A stretch of DNA of 64,000 nucleotides from Fimbriiglobus ruber (lineage in GTDB: Bacteria; Planctomycetota; Planctomycetia; Gemmatales; Gemmataceae), in NCBI RefSeq assembly GCF_002197845.1, contig NZ_NIDE01000010.1:62001-126000 (forward strand), given 5' to 3'. Positions 26,439 to 35,389 of this stretch are shown here, one piece after another; positions within the stretch are counted from its first letter, which is position 1; every line of letters starts with the position of its first letter. The notes below the pieces were generated by a model, which saw only the letters and a list, made by a program, of their open reading frames with translations, did not search any database and was not told the origin of the DNA. The position numbers and the translations under genes are program-made.

Positions 26439-27983
26439 TGTCACGCCCCATTAGAAATGTCCGGGGTTTGGCCCCAATAGAAATGTCCTCCCCCCGGGAC
26501 ATATTTCCACTCATCATAGACGTTTTCGCCAAGGATGATTTGGAGCTGGACGGTACGATCGCTTCGGGTTATCTACCTCCTCGCCGCCGGAAGGATAGGG
26601 CTCCGCAGGAGTGCGACCCGAGCGTCCGGCAGTCGGCTGCATGCCCGCGGGACGGGAGTCCTTGACCGGCTCCCGTCCCGTCGTCTCCGCACTGGCATCG
26701 GCCGCTGATGCGCTAAACTCCGGGGTTTGGGGGCAGAGCCCCCAAGGCTGCCCCCCACGGTGATCTCCTGGTACGGCAAATGACGCTTCCCGAACCGAAT
26801 GTGCAGCGTCCCATCCAGTCTCTGCTCAATCACCACCCGGCCGCCACGCTCTCCCGGGTACGCTGGCGGCAACAATTGGTAGAACGTATTCGCGAAACGC
26901 ACCACGTAGTCGTTGCTCACCACCCGCTCGCTCTGAATCGACAGGATCGACGCCAGCTTGTGATCTCGACCCAACGGTCGATGGGCATCGTTTGGCTGAC
27001 GCGCCGGCTTGGCGAACCGCTTGTTGTGGTCGGGAAGGAGTTTCGCCAACAACGCGTTGGCGTCCTCGCAGGTCGTGACCTTGGCCAACCGCAGTTCCTT
27101 GACCCACCGATCCTGAGCCGTGCCAAACGAACGCTCGACACGTCCCTTCGCCTGGGGACTGTGCGCCCGAATCAACTCTATGGCCAGTTCGCCGAGCGCT
27201 CGGCCAAACTGCGTTTGCGCGTCGGGATCGGCGAGCGGACGTCCCTTCTCGTGCGGCTCGAAGATGCTGTGTCGATCCGTGTAAACCGCCAGCGGTCGGC
27301 CGTATTTCCGCAGCCAGACCCCCAACAAATCCAGGTGCGATTCCACGCTCCCATGCCGGTAAAACTTCGCTTCGACGCGGCTGGTGGCGTCATCGATCAT
27401 GGTGATCAGAACGATCGTCTCGCCGCGACCCTCCAGCCACTCATGCACCGAGGCGTCCATCTGCACCAACTCGCCCAAACAAGCCCGTCGCGGCCGACGA
27501 CTGCGATGCGGGTCACGGCGACGTTGGCGTTCCCACAAGCCCTCGGCCAGCAACCAGCGACGCAGCGTTTCGACGCCCACCTTCAACCCTTCTTCCGCCA
27601 ACTTCTCGCACGCGAAGGTGGGGCCGAAGTCGCGGTAACGCTGGCGGTACGCCGCCAGCACCTGCGTTCGCAGCTTGGCTTCCAGGCAGCGATTCGACGG
27701 CTGACCTCGAAGGCCATGCACCAGGGCGCTGTCACCCTGGGTCTTCAGTTTGCCCTTCAGTCGCCGGACCTGACGCGCGCTCAACTTCAACAAACCAGCG
27801 GCTTCCGTAACCGTCCGATCTCCCGATACCACCGCCTTCAGAATCGCCAAAACGTCACGCTCGCGCTGACTCATGGCTAGAATGCCCCAATCTTGTAGCT
27901 CGGTAGACATACGTCCTCCTTGGCATGAACAAGGAGGACATTTCTAACGAGTTAAGGCCGGACATTTCTAATGTGTTTCAACA
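26439..27983 (-). mobile_element. IS1202/ISNCY-type element with 17-bp target duplication
   Basis: The element begins TG and ends CA. Each end carries two copies of TAGAAATGTCC (near 26452 and 26479 on the left, 27941 and 27961 on the right). Flanking direct repeats GGGGGGAAATTGTCATA lie at 26422-26438 and 27984-28000. Length is 1545 bp. Long duplications and repeated internal terminal motifs are features of the IS1202 group. Confidence 0.9.
26573..27910 (-). CDS. IS1202/ISNCY-type transposase (integrase-core DDE)
   Basis: The 445-residue product starts MSTELQDWGILAMSQRERDV, just after an AAGGAGGA ribosome site. The N-terminal helix-turn-helix region contains TVTEAAGLLKLSARQVRRL. The rve-type integrase core has LVQMDASVHEWLEGRG, YTDRHSIF and GRVERSFGTAQDRW. 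The DxSxHxW and TDxHxIF motifs are typical of ISNCY/IS1202 transposases. The C-terminal 60 residues are Arg/Pro-rich and lie partly in the left end region. The gene is complete. Confidence 0.9.
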   Translation of the reverse strand: MSTELQDWGILAMSQRERDVLAILKAVVSGDRTVTEAAGLLKLSARQVRRLKGKLKTQGDSALVHGLRGQPSNRCLEAKLRTQVLAAYRQRYRDFGPTFACEKLAEEGLKVGVETLRRWLLAEGLWERQRRRDPHRSRRPRRACLGELVQMDASVHEWLEGRGETIVLITMIDDATSRVEAKFYRHGSVESHLDLLGVWLRKYGRPLAVYTDRHSIFEPHEKGRPLADPDAQTQFGRALGELAIELIRAHSPQAKGRVERSFGTAQDRWVKELRLAKVTTCEDANALLAKLLPDHNKRFAKPARQPNDAHRPLGRDHKLASILSIQSERVVSNDYVVRFANTFYQLLPPAYPGERGGRVVIEQRLDGTLHIRFGKRHLPYQEITVGGSLGGSAPKPRSLAHQRPMPVRRRRDGSRSRTPVPRACSRLPDARVALLRSPILPAARR

Positions 27984-28214
27984 GGGGGGAAATTGTCATA
28001 TCGTCATCTCACGAGTCGCGGATCCTTCGGTCACTGGTTTGTCCGGGAGGTCGTCTATGCTTCACTTCTTTACCTCAAACTGAAAAATCAGAGAAATACT
28101 GAGCGGGAGAGAGCGGGTTGGGCGAAATCCTACATCGCAAAGTGCGTAAATGCCAACCGAAATAGGGGAAACGCGATTGCCCCGGGCATTTCTCACCCGG
28201 AGCGTGCAGTCTTA

Positions 28215-29591
28215 GGGCGGCCGGAACAATTACTTCACCCTTGTCCCTACAATCACTTGCATGGCTTGTTGCGTCAGCTGGAGACCACATCATGCACCCT
28301 ACCCCGCTTCACCAATGTCGATGTCCTGATTGCCTCCAGGCGACAGACCATCCCAACAAGGAGGTCCACCGACAACTCAACTTGCTCCTCAGTCGGCTCA
28401 ACGAGCAACAGCGACGCTGGCTGGCGGCCTGGGAAGCCCAGCGCATCGGCCACGGCGGTGACCGCCTGGTATCCTCCATCACAGGCCTCCACGTCCAGAC
28501 CATTCGCCGGGGACGCCAAGAGTTAGGGTCGGCTTTTGCCAACCTCCCGCCGGGACGGGTCCGCCGCCCTGGAGCGGGCCGCCCGCCCTTGGAAAAAAAG
28601 ATCCGGTCCTGGAGCGAGACCTGGTAGCCCTGCTGGTCGATGACACCGGCGGCGACCCGATGACGAAACAGCGGTGGGTGCGTCTGAGCCTGAAGCGACT
28701 GGGCCAACTGCTGGCCCAACGAGGCCATGCCATCGACCCCAAGACCGTCCGGCGTTTGCTCCACAAACTCAAGTACTCGTTGAAGGCGAATCGGAAACGG
28801 TTTACCGGCCCACCGCACCCCGATCGGGATCGTCAGTTCCGCTACATCGCCCACCAGAAGCGGCGGTTCCTGAAAGCGGGCAGGCCGGTCATCAGCGTGG
28901 ATACCAAGAAAAAAGAGTTGATCGGCAACTTCCAGCAGGATGGGCAGACCTGGTGCCACGAGGCGGACGAGGTCAACGCTTATGACTTCCTCAGTGACGC
29001 CGAGGGCCGGGCCACCCCGTATGGCATCTACCTGGTACAACACGACCGCGGTTACGTGTACGTGGGCGAATCGGCCGACACGCCGGAGTTTGCGGTCGAT
29101 GCGATTGTCTCGTGGTGGAAGAGCCACGGTCGCCGTCGTTTCCCGGACGCTACCAAACTCCTGATCCTGGCGGACTCGGGTGGCAGTAATGGCTGTCGGC
29201 CTCGGATGTGGAAGCGTCAGTTGCAGGAACGGCTGGCTGACGCCTTCAACCTGGAGGTGACGGTGTGCCACTACCCCCGCGGTGGCTCCAAGTGGAACCC
29301 GATTGAGCATCGGCTGTTCAGCTTTATCAGCATCAACTGGGCCGGCAAGCCCTTGCGTTCGTGGTTGATCTTGTTGGGCTATATTCAGGACACGAGAACC
29401 GAAACAGGCTTGCAGGTGAAAGCCGTGTTGTTGCGGGGAAACTATGAGAGGGGCCTGAAGGTCACGGATCACGAGATGAGGAAGTTGCGCTTGCGACGGC
29501 ATAAGACCTGTCCGAGTTGGAACTATACCATCCGGCCACGCCAAGGAGTTTCGGGTGCGGCCAAAGGGTGAAGTAATTGTTCCGGTCGCCC
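28215..29591 (+). mobile_element. ISAzo13-family element
   Basis: Terminal repeats of about 27 bp (starting GGGCGGCCGGAACAATTACT at 28215, complement ending at 29591) differ by one or two bases. They are flanked by TTA on each side (28212-28214 and 29592-29594). Length is 1377 bp. Confidence 0.9.
28292..29571 (+). CDS. ISAzo13-family transposase (Rhodopirellula-type) with -1 frameshift
   Basis: The first frame starts MHPTPLHQCRCPDC, after a GGAGACC ribosome site. It runs through HYPHNKEVH-like and helix-turn-helix segments (SSITGLHVQTIRRGRQEL) to PLEKKIRSW and a stop at 28627. Re-reading one A in the A7 run (28591-28597) continues with DPVLERDLVALLVDD, then WVRLSLKRLGQLLAQRG and the core VISVDTKKKELIGNF, LILADSGGSNG and SKWNPIEHRLFSF. 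These motifs define PF07592/ISAzo13. The joined protein is about 426 residues. Slippage at A7 is probably part of normal expression, but a deletion cannot be excluded. Confidence 0.88.
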
Positions 29592-29651
29592 TTAACTCGA
29601 CGGGCAACGAGCGCGTAGCGCGTGGGCGGAAATCTCAGATGCAAGGGAGCC

Positions 29652-30223
29652 TCACCCGACCACCGTGTATAACTTCCGTAACCGCCGCACATCCTCCGCC
29701 GTCTGCCCAGCGCCGTCTGCCCCGTGGCCCCTCACGTAGCCCGTACTGCACGCCCGACACAACGTCCGCCGTCCATTCCCCACGTCGAACGTCTCTGCCA
29801 TGCCGCGGAGCCGATCCTCGTTCGCCCGGAACTACGCCGCCAACTCGTTGAACTCGGCCTCCGACACCGGCGGGATGCAATGCTGGAGCCGCCAGTACAT
29901 CTCTTCCAGCCAGGCATATGCGGCCCGTACCTCGGGAAAGTTTGCCCGCCAGCACTCCACCCGGATATGTGGATGCCGGTGGTCGGACATGAAGCCCGCC
30001 GGTGGCTCCCACGGTGGATCCGCCTGGACCTTGGCGGACGCAATCGCATCGCGGAACAAGGCGAGGGCGCTGGGAAATCGGGCTCATGGGCGAAGTGCCC
30101 GGCGGCTCCCCATTGTACGAACGTGGCCAGCCATTCCTCGTCGCAGCTCGGGCCGCGCGGGGGCGGTGGTGGCACGTGTCGAGCGGTGTCCTCGAGACGA
30201 ACGAGACGGGATGTGATTTTCAC
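29652..30223 (-). pseudogene. Planctomycete hypothetical protein, one frameshift and one nonsense codon
   Basis: The start MKITSRLVRLEDTARHV leads to PSCDEEWLATFVQWGAAGHF in one frame. The next part, LFRDAIASAKVQADPPW to AEFNELAA, is in another frame. A TAG near 29832 (likely a former Trp codon) is followed in frame by FRANEDRLRGMAETFDVGNG and RRLRKLYTVVG to the stop at 29652. The family is unknown but a second relic lies at 15560-15735. The N-terminal RLxRLE motif is shared with other small proteins of this block. Confidence 0.7.
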
Positions 30224-30458
30224 AACAGGGGCCTGGGGTCTGGTGTGGCGAAAGTGAGCCGTGCGAAGGATGACGGCTGATGCAAATGTGGGCGGTCGGT
30301 GGGCACCAGGTCAATGTCCGCCGCCGCCAATCTCCCCCGTCGAAATACACGTCCACCTGTACGTACTGGCAAAATGCTCGCACGAACCGGGCCACACCGT
30401 CCGGACGCAATTGCCGGCGTGATACTGCGTCACCGCCCTCGCCGCCGTTCGATGTCAT
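30185..30458 (-). CDS. Possible small protein overlapping the gene at 30430
   Basis: A frame starting MTSNGGEGGDAVSRRQ overlaps the end of the upstream gene by 29 bases and encodes about 85 residues with GVARFVRAFCQYVQVDVYFD before entering the region antisense-free but overlapping the pseudogene start. It has no recognised motif. Tight overlap fits the style of this block, but composition does not clearly support it. Confidence 0.25.
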
Positions 30459-30771
30459 AATACACGTACGCGGGCATGACCCTTTTGAGTGCCCGTTGGA
30501 GAGCCTTCAATTCGTGCGGGGTGGCGTACTTGATCACGAACTCCCACCCGTCGGGGTCGGCCGGGCGACGGCATTTCGGGCACGGGTCGGGCGGCTCCGG
30601 GGACCGTTTGAGGGCTGGGCCGAGGGTGTCGCAGATGACCCGATGGTACTCGGCCGGCGGGTCCCACTCGGGGGTCGGGTCGTCTCTCGGGTGAAACGCC
30701 CTCCCACACGCCGGGCAGTCCCGTCCGAAGTACACCTTCTCCAACCGCTCGATCCGCCCGACCGTCGTCAT
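30430..30771 (-). CDS. Hypothetical small zinc-binding protein
   Basis: The 113-residue product starts MTTVGRIERLEKVYFGRD. Two Cys pairs (CPACGRAFHP and CPKCRRPAD) suggest a zinc ribbon. The C-terminal helix reads TPHELKALQRALKRVMPAY. The ATG at 30771 overlaps the stop of the upstream gene as ATGA, which fixes the start. The N-terminal RIERLEK motif recurs in neighbouring small proteins. Function is unknown. It is translationally coupled in a leftward phage-like operon. Confidence 0.7.
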   Translation of the reverse strand: MTTVGRIERLEKVYFGRDCPACGRAFHPRDDPTPEWDPPAEYHRVICDTLGPALKRSPEPPDPCPKCRRPADPDGWEFVIKYATPHELKALQRALKRVMPAYVYYDIERRRGR

Positions 30772-30971
30772 TCCCGCACCCCCACTTTTCGATCCTCCAC
30801 CGCACTCGAACTCGGCCGTTCGATGACCAACCGGTAACAACCGTTCTCATACACACCCGGAGCCGGGTCGCCCCGCCCGTTGTCCGGCAGCCACACCTCG
30901 CACACTGGCCCGGAAAGTGGGCCCACTTCGACCCGCTCCAGCTTCTTCAACCGCACTCGCACACGGCCCAT
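30768..30971 (-). CDS. Hypothetical small protein
   Basis: The 67-residue product starts MGRVRVRLKKLERVEVGPLS and is basic at the N-terminus, with a beta-like middle (VCEVWLPDNGRGDPAPGVYE). No family is recognised. Its stop overlaps the next start (ATGA) and its own start lies 12 bp after the stop of the terminase-like gene. It is therefore part of the same operon. Confidence 0.65.
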   Translation of the reverse strand: MGRVRVRLKKLERVEVGPLSGPVCEVWLPDNGRGDPAPGVYENGCYRLVIERPSSSAVEDRKVGVRE

Positions 30972-30982
30972 CGCCCGCCCTC

Positions 30983-31360
30983 TTACTTGTCTTCCAGCCC
31001 GAATTTCTGCTCGAGGTCGGCGATCCGCGTCTCTAGGTCGACCACCTCGCGGACCCGCAGCCCGATCTCCAGGATGGCTCTCGCCGCACCGAGCCGGATC
31101 GCCGCCGGGCCGGTCGGCTTGAGCAACTCCAGGAGCGTCCGCACCGACTCCAGCCCGGCGGCTGTGAGCATGCCCGCGGCCCGGGCCAGCATGTCTGCGC
31201 GCACCCGCTGCAACTCTCGCTTGAAGTCCGGCTCCTCCAGCCGCCGGTACACGGTGCGCTCGTGGACCCCGCACTGGCGGGCCGCCCCCTCGACCGTCGC
31301 CCCGCACGCCAGGGCGATCAACAGCCCGTCCTGGTTCTTCTTCCGCAGCGCCTTTCCCAT
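30983..31360 (-). CDS. Helix-turn-helix protein, small-terminase-like
   Basis: The 125-residue product starts MGKALRKKNQDGLLIALACG. The helix-turn-helix TVEGAARQCGVHERTVYRRL near residues 22-42 is followed by long helices and a C-terminal coiled segment (VREVVDLETRIADLEQKFGL). This layout resembles small terminase subunits and related phage or transposon DNA-binding proteins, which bind DNA as ring-forming oligomers. No large terminase is present nearby. A regulatory role is an alternative. Confidence 0.65.
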   Translation of the reverse strand: MGKALRKKNQDGLLIALACGATVEGAARQCGVHERTVYRRLEEPDFKRELQRVRADMLARAAGMLTAAGLESVRTLLELLKPTGPAAIRLGAARAILEIGLRVREVVDLETRIADLEQKFGLEDK

Positions 31361-31415
31361 CCGATCCCCTCCTGAATTCTGTCAATCGTCAGACTTTGCC
31401 CGCCGAGCGTCAGGA

Positions 31416-32597
31416 TTACGCGGGGTTCCGTACACCTTTGCTGCCGGTCACGGCCTCGTACCGAGCCACAATCACGTCGCAGTAGCCGGGGTCGAGTTCG
31501 ACCAGGCAGGCGGTTCGGCCGGACTGCTCGGCGGCGATCAGGGTGGTCCCGGACCCACCGAACGGGTCGAGGACGGTCCCGCCCGCGGGGCATGAGTTGC
31601 TGATCAGGTAGGCGAACAAGTCGACCGGCTTCATGGTCGGGTGGTCGGCGTTCCTGGCCGGCTTGCCGAACTCCAGGACGGTCGTCTGGGACCGATCCCC
31701 GAGCCACGTGTGGGCGGCCCCGTCGGCCCAGCCGTAGAGGCAGGGCTCGTGCCGCCAGTGGTAGTCCTGGCGGCCGAGGACGAGGCCCGGCTTGACCCAC
31801 ACCAGGCACTGGCGGACGGTCAGCCCGGCGTCCCCACAGGCGGCCCGGACGGTCAGGCCGTGCAAGTCGGCGTGCCACACGTAGAACGCCCCGCCCGGGC
31901 TGAGGTGGGTCATGGCGGCCCCGAGAGCGGACGTGAGGAACCGGTGGTAGGCGGGCTCGTCGAGGTCGTCGTTGGCGATAGTCAGCCGGTCGGCCGTCTT
32001 CCCCTCGTACCCGACGTTGTACGGCGGGTCGGTCAGCAGCAGGTCGGCCGCGGTCCCGTTGAGGGCGGTGGCGATGACGGCCGGGTCGGTGCTGTCCCCG
32101 CAGACGAGGCGGTGGCGGCCGAGGGCCCACACGTCGCCGGGTCGGGTAATCGGCTCGGCCGGCGGCTCGGGAACGTCGTCGGGATCGGCCTGGGGTTCGC
32201 CGGGCGGGTCGGCGAGCAGCCGGGCCAGGTCGTCAGCCGAGAACCCGGTCAGGGCGAGGTCGAAGTCGAGAGCCTGGAGGTCGGCCAGTTCCTTCGGCAG
32301 GAGCGACTCGTCCCAGGTGGCGAGGGTGGCCGTCTGGTTGTCGGCCAGTCGGTACGCCTTGGCCTGGGCGGGCGTCAGGTCGGCCACGTGGACCGGAACC
32401 TCGACCATGCCGAGCCGGACGGCCGCCTGGTACCGGGTATGGCCGACCACGATGACGTCCTGGGCGTCAACGACGATCGGCTGGCGGAACCCGAACTCGC
32501 GGATCGAGGCGGCCACGGCGTCGACGGCCGAGGCGTTGTCCCGCGGGTTGCCCGGGTACGGGGTGATCGACCCGACCGGCCGCATCTGAACGTCCAT
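31416..32597 (-). CDS. ParB-like nuclease domain fused to DNA adenine/cytosine-N4 methyltransferase
   Basis: The 393-residue product has an N-terminal ParB/sulfiredoxin-like domain (residues 1-100: PYPGNPRDN, VGHTRYQAAVRLG, RLADNQTA). A linker and an amino-methyltransferase follow. The catalytic TDPPYNVGY lies near residue 188 and the AdoMet motif DPFGGSGTTLIAAEQ near 350, the beta-class order. Such fusions occur in phages and integrative elements and methylate host or element DNA. No restriction enzyme gene is next to it. It lies in the same leftward operon as the terminase-like gene. Confidence 0.92.
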   Translation of the reverse strand: MDVQMRPVGSITPYPGNPRDNASAVDAVAASIREFGFRQPIVVDAQDVIVVGHTRYQAAVRLGMVEVPVHVADLTPAQAKAYRLADNQTATLATWDESLLPKELADLQALDFDLALTGFSADDLARLLADPPGEPQADPDDVPEPPAEPITRPGDVWALGRHRLVCGDSTDPAVIATALNGTAADLLLTDPPYNVGYEGKTADRLTIANDDLDEPAYHRFLTSALGAAMTHLSPGGAFYVWHADLHGLTVRAACGDAGLTVRQCLVWVKPGLVLGRQDYHWRHEPCLYGWADGAAHTWLGDRSQTTVLEFGKPARNADHPTMKPVDLFAYLISNSCPAGGTVLDPFGGSGTTLIAAEQSGRTACLVELDPGYCDVIVARYEAVTGSKGVRNPA

Positions 32598-32700
32598 CGC
32601 TATTCCAGTTGCTAAATGATATCACGCGATGTCTCTACCTGATAAGTATGCGGTCCGTCGGCCAAACGACGCACGACCTGGAAAGAATTTGGAAAATTGT

Positions 32701-32955
32701 TCAGGTCGGGTCGCGGGAGATGACGAGACCCCACGGGGCGAGGCGGTCAGTCAAACTACGAAGGGTATGTGGCTCGGGCTCGGGCTCATTGTGCACCAGG
32801 TCGACGGACGTACCGCTCGGGTACGTGTACACTCCGGCTGGGCGGCCGTCGGGATCGTCTTCGACCCGCAGGACGGTGATGATGTGCAGGGCGTCGGCCG
32901 GCGGGCGGGTACGGGCGGAGTGCTCGAGGCGGCCCAAGCGGGTAGCGATTGGCAT
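32701..32955 (-). CDS. Hypothetical small protein
   Basis: The 84-residue product is read from the internal ATG at 32955 (MPIATRLGRLEHSART), because the N-terminus then matches the RLxRLE style of nearby small proteins. The middle (HIITVLRVEDDPDGRPAGVY) looks like a compact beta domain. An in-frame start further upstream at 33033 exists but adds an Arg-rich stretch without support. Function is unknown. Confidence 0.6.
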   Translation of the reverse strand: MPIATRLGRLEHSARTRPPADALHIITVLRVEDDPDGRPAGVYTYPSGTSVDLVHNEPEPEPHTLRSLTDRLAPWGLVISRDPT

Positions 32956-33565
32956 CGGGGCACCGGGGTCAAGAGCGAGAGCTGATCCCTTTAATGTCAG
33001 ATCGCACAGGGACCGACCCCGGCCGGCAGTCACGTCGCCGCCCGATGTCCGACGATCGACCCGTTTTGTTCCGACGATCGACCCCTTTCTTCCGACGATC
33101 GATCGAGGCCAATCACCCCGGTAGGACCGGCCGGGGTGCGACCCTCCCCGGGCCCAGAATCATTCGGCCGGGTCCAAGGAAGTCGTTCCGGTTTCGGCAC
33201 TTGGGGCGGATCAATGGTTGTGCGAGGGAGCGCTCGGTCGGCGCCTGCCCCCCCTTCGATGGGTCAACCCACGATCGATCGTCGGAATCGTCGGAATCGT
33301 CGGAGGTAGTCAGTAAGCGGGGGACAGTTACGAGGGGGTGGGAGAGAGCCGGGATTGTCACCGGGGCATCAAGGAGAAAAGCCATCCACAGGAGCGGAAG
33401 GATTCGGTCGGCAGGTGGGATTCGGGAATCGGGACCGAGAGAAGTGTGATTCGGGAATCGAGGATGAGTTGTCGCAGGAGGAAGATCGACGAGCCGGCAA
33501 CCTTTGGCGCCCGGGTTCGTCCGATTGAGACGTGATGAGACGGTGTGACGAGTCGCTCGAAGAGG
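32956..33565. other. Intergenic region with iteron-like repeats
   Basis: No confident gene lies here. A minus frame at 33113-33385 is open, but its Asp/Ser run comes from the tandem repeats. The region separates the polymerase genes from the methyltransferase operon and holds the repeat clusters listed separately. It is the largest gap in the block and a plausible origin or promoter region. Confidence 0.5.
33048..33304. repeat. Two clusters of TCCGACGATCGA-type repeats in opposite orientation
   Basis: Three direct copies of TCCGACGATCGA start at 33048, 33070 and 33091, spaced 21-22 bp (two helical turns). About 180 bp away, 33272-33304 carries the inverted motif CGATCGATCGTCGGA followed by two more ATCGTCGGA units. 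The spacing and palindromic CGATCG core resemble iterons or operator arrays. Confidence 0.7.
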
Positions 33566-35389
33566 TCAGTCCCCGCCCCACGTCCGCCCGACGGTGACGT
33601 CGACGGCGACCGGGACGGGGGCGACGAGCGGGGCCATCGCGTCGATCAGGCACGCCCGCACCCACGCGACCGCGTTGTCGGCGGAGGGTGCGTCGACCTC
33701 GACGACCACCTCGTCGTGGCAGAACAGGACGGGGACGGCCCCCGGGCAGTCGGCCCGGCGGTCCCACAGGAGGGCGATCGCCGCCTTCAATCCGTCCGCC
33801 CCGGTACCCTGGACCGGGGTGTTCAGGGCCTCGGTCACGTTCGGGTACCCGCCCTCACCGGCCCGCTTCTTACCGACCGGCAGGATTCGCCGCCGGCCGC
33901 CCCGGGTCCGCACCTCGAACGTGCCCGCGGGGTCGGCCTGGAAAAACCCCCGCACCCGGTCGCCCTCCCGGACGTGCCACCGCCGCAGGCCCGGGTACGC
34001 CCGGAAGAATGCGGCCCGGTACGACTGGGCCGCCGCGTCGGTCAAATTCACCCCGTAGTTCGACCGGGCGTACGCCCGAAGGGTTTTCCACCCCATCCCG
34101 AACAACAACCCGAAGTTGACCGCCTTGGCCAGTTGGCGGTCGCCCTTGGTAACATCCTCCACCGGCTTGCCGAGAACGGCGGCGGCGGTCAGGGCGTGGA
34201 GATCCTTCCCGTCCTTGTAGGCCGCGAGCATGGCCGCGTCGCCCGACACGGCTGCCGCGATCCGCAGCTCGACCTGGGAATAGTCAGCCTTGACGAGCAC
34301 CTTCCCGGAGCGGGCCACGAAACACCCCCGGTAGGCGGCCCCGCGCGGGATTTGCTGGAGGTTCGGGTCGGAGCAACTCATCCGCCCGGACTCGGCCCCG
34401 AGTTGCCGCCACGACGGGGACACGGCCCCGGTCGGGGCGTACTTGGCGACCCAGTCGGTCCCGTACGTCCCGGTCCGCTTGTGGGCCGCCCGGTACTCGC
34501 GGACGAGCCCGGCCAGCGGGTGGTCGACGGCCGCCAGGGCGTCGTCGTCGGTCCGGGTGAGGGCCACCCCGACGGCGGCGAACGCGGCCTTGACCTCGGC
34601 CGGGCTGTTCCAGTTCCGGGATTCCATCCCCGGGATGCTGGCCGGGTTCGGGGCGACCGCGTCCATCGCCTCGGCCAACCGGGCGACGTCGGCGTCGGCG
34701 TCTCTGGCCAGGGCTGCCCACCGGTCCCGGTCGACGGCGATCGGGGCGGCCCACGCAATCCCGCGGAGGGCCCGCATCTCGCGGTCGGCGGTGGCGGTCA
34801 GATCGGCGGCCGCGAGCTTGGCCTGGAGGTCGGCGGCGAGGGGAAGTAGGACGCGGGCGTCGGCGGCCGCGTACCGGAGCTGGGCTGGGGTTAGCCGCCC
34901 GCCCCAGTCGGATGTCTGCAGGTCCTTGGCCAGGTCGACGCCGAGTTCCCGTTTGGCGACGTCCCGGAGGGCGTGACGGATGCGGCCCCCGGTGGTCTCC
35001 TTGTGCCCAGCATGGAGAACGATGGACGCGAGCATCGTGTCAAAGACGGGACCGGGGGTGAACCCGAGTCGGGCCAGGAACCGGAGGTCGAACTGGAGGT
35101 TGTGGCCGACCACCTCGACGGTCGCCAGGGCGTCAAACAGCGGTGCGAGGGCGGCCGGGTCGGTGAGGGCGAACAGATCGATCAGGAAGACAGTTTCGCA
35201 GGTTGCTACCTGGAGTAACCGGACGCGGTCGGTTTCGGGGTCGAGGTCGGTCGTCTCGGTGTCCAGCCCGATCGGACCGGAATGGGTCCGGAGGGCGTCA
35301 AGCAGCGACGCCATCTGCTCGACGTTCGAGACCGGGACGAATTCGCCGCCGCCCGACTTGCTGCCCGACTTGCCTGGATCGACCACCAC
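33566..35389 (-). CDS. Family A DNA polymerase with 3'-5' exonuclease (phage type)
   Basis: The 607-residue product lacks the 5' nuclease of cellular Pol I. The exonuclease motifs are GLDTETTD (residue 41), GHNLQFDLRFLA (95) and LRYAAADA (171). Polymerase motif A is DYSQVELRIAA (369), motif B KGDRQLAKAVNFGLLFGMG (415) and motif C FCHDEVVVEV (556). All catalytic residues are present. The GTG start at 35389 overlaps the primase gene by 184 bp. An ATG at 35314 is an alternative and would still keep the exonuclease domain. Short polymerases of this kind replicate phages and some integrative elements. Confidence 0.93.
   Translation of the reverse strand: MVVDPGKSGSKSGGGEFVPVSNVEQMASLLDALRTHSGPIGLDTETTDLDPETDRVRLLQVATCETVFLIDLFALTDPAALAPLFDALATVEVVGHNLQFDLRFLARLGFTPGPVFDTMLASIVLHAGHKETTGGRIRHALRDVAKRELGVDLAKDLQTSDWGGRLTPAQLRYAAADARVLLPLAADLQAKLAAADLTATADREMRALRGIAWAAPIAVDRDRWAALARDADADVARLAEAMDAVAPNPASIPGMESRNWNSPAEVKAAFAAVGVALTRTDDDALAAVDHPLAGLVREYRAAHKRTGTYGTDWVAKYAPTGAVSPSWRQLGAESGRMSCSDPNLQQIPRGAAYRGCFVARSGKVLVKADYSQVELRIAAAVSGDAAMLAAYKDGKDLHALTAAAVLGKPVEDVTKGDRQLAKAVNFGLLFGMGWKTLRAYARSNYGVNLTDAAAQSYRAAFFRAYPGLRRWHVREGDRVRGFFQADPAGTFEVRTRGGRRRILPVGKKRAGEGGYPNVTEALNTPVQGTGADGLKAAIALLWDRRADCPGAVPVLFCHDEVVVEVDAPSADNAVAWVRACLIDAMAPLVAPVPVAVDVTVGRTWGGD

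Noticed and set aside
33048-33304. CRISPR array
   Set aside because: The repeats are only 12 bp with 9-10-bp gaps and there is no cas gene. They fit iterons or operators better.
33113-33385. Small minus-strand ORF with an Asp/Ser run
   Set aside because: The run is produced by the TCGTCGGAA tandem repeats, and there is no ribosome site or homology cue.
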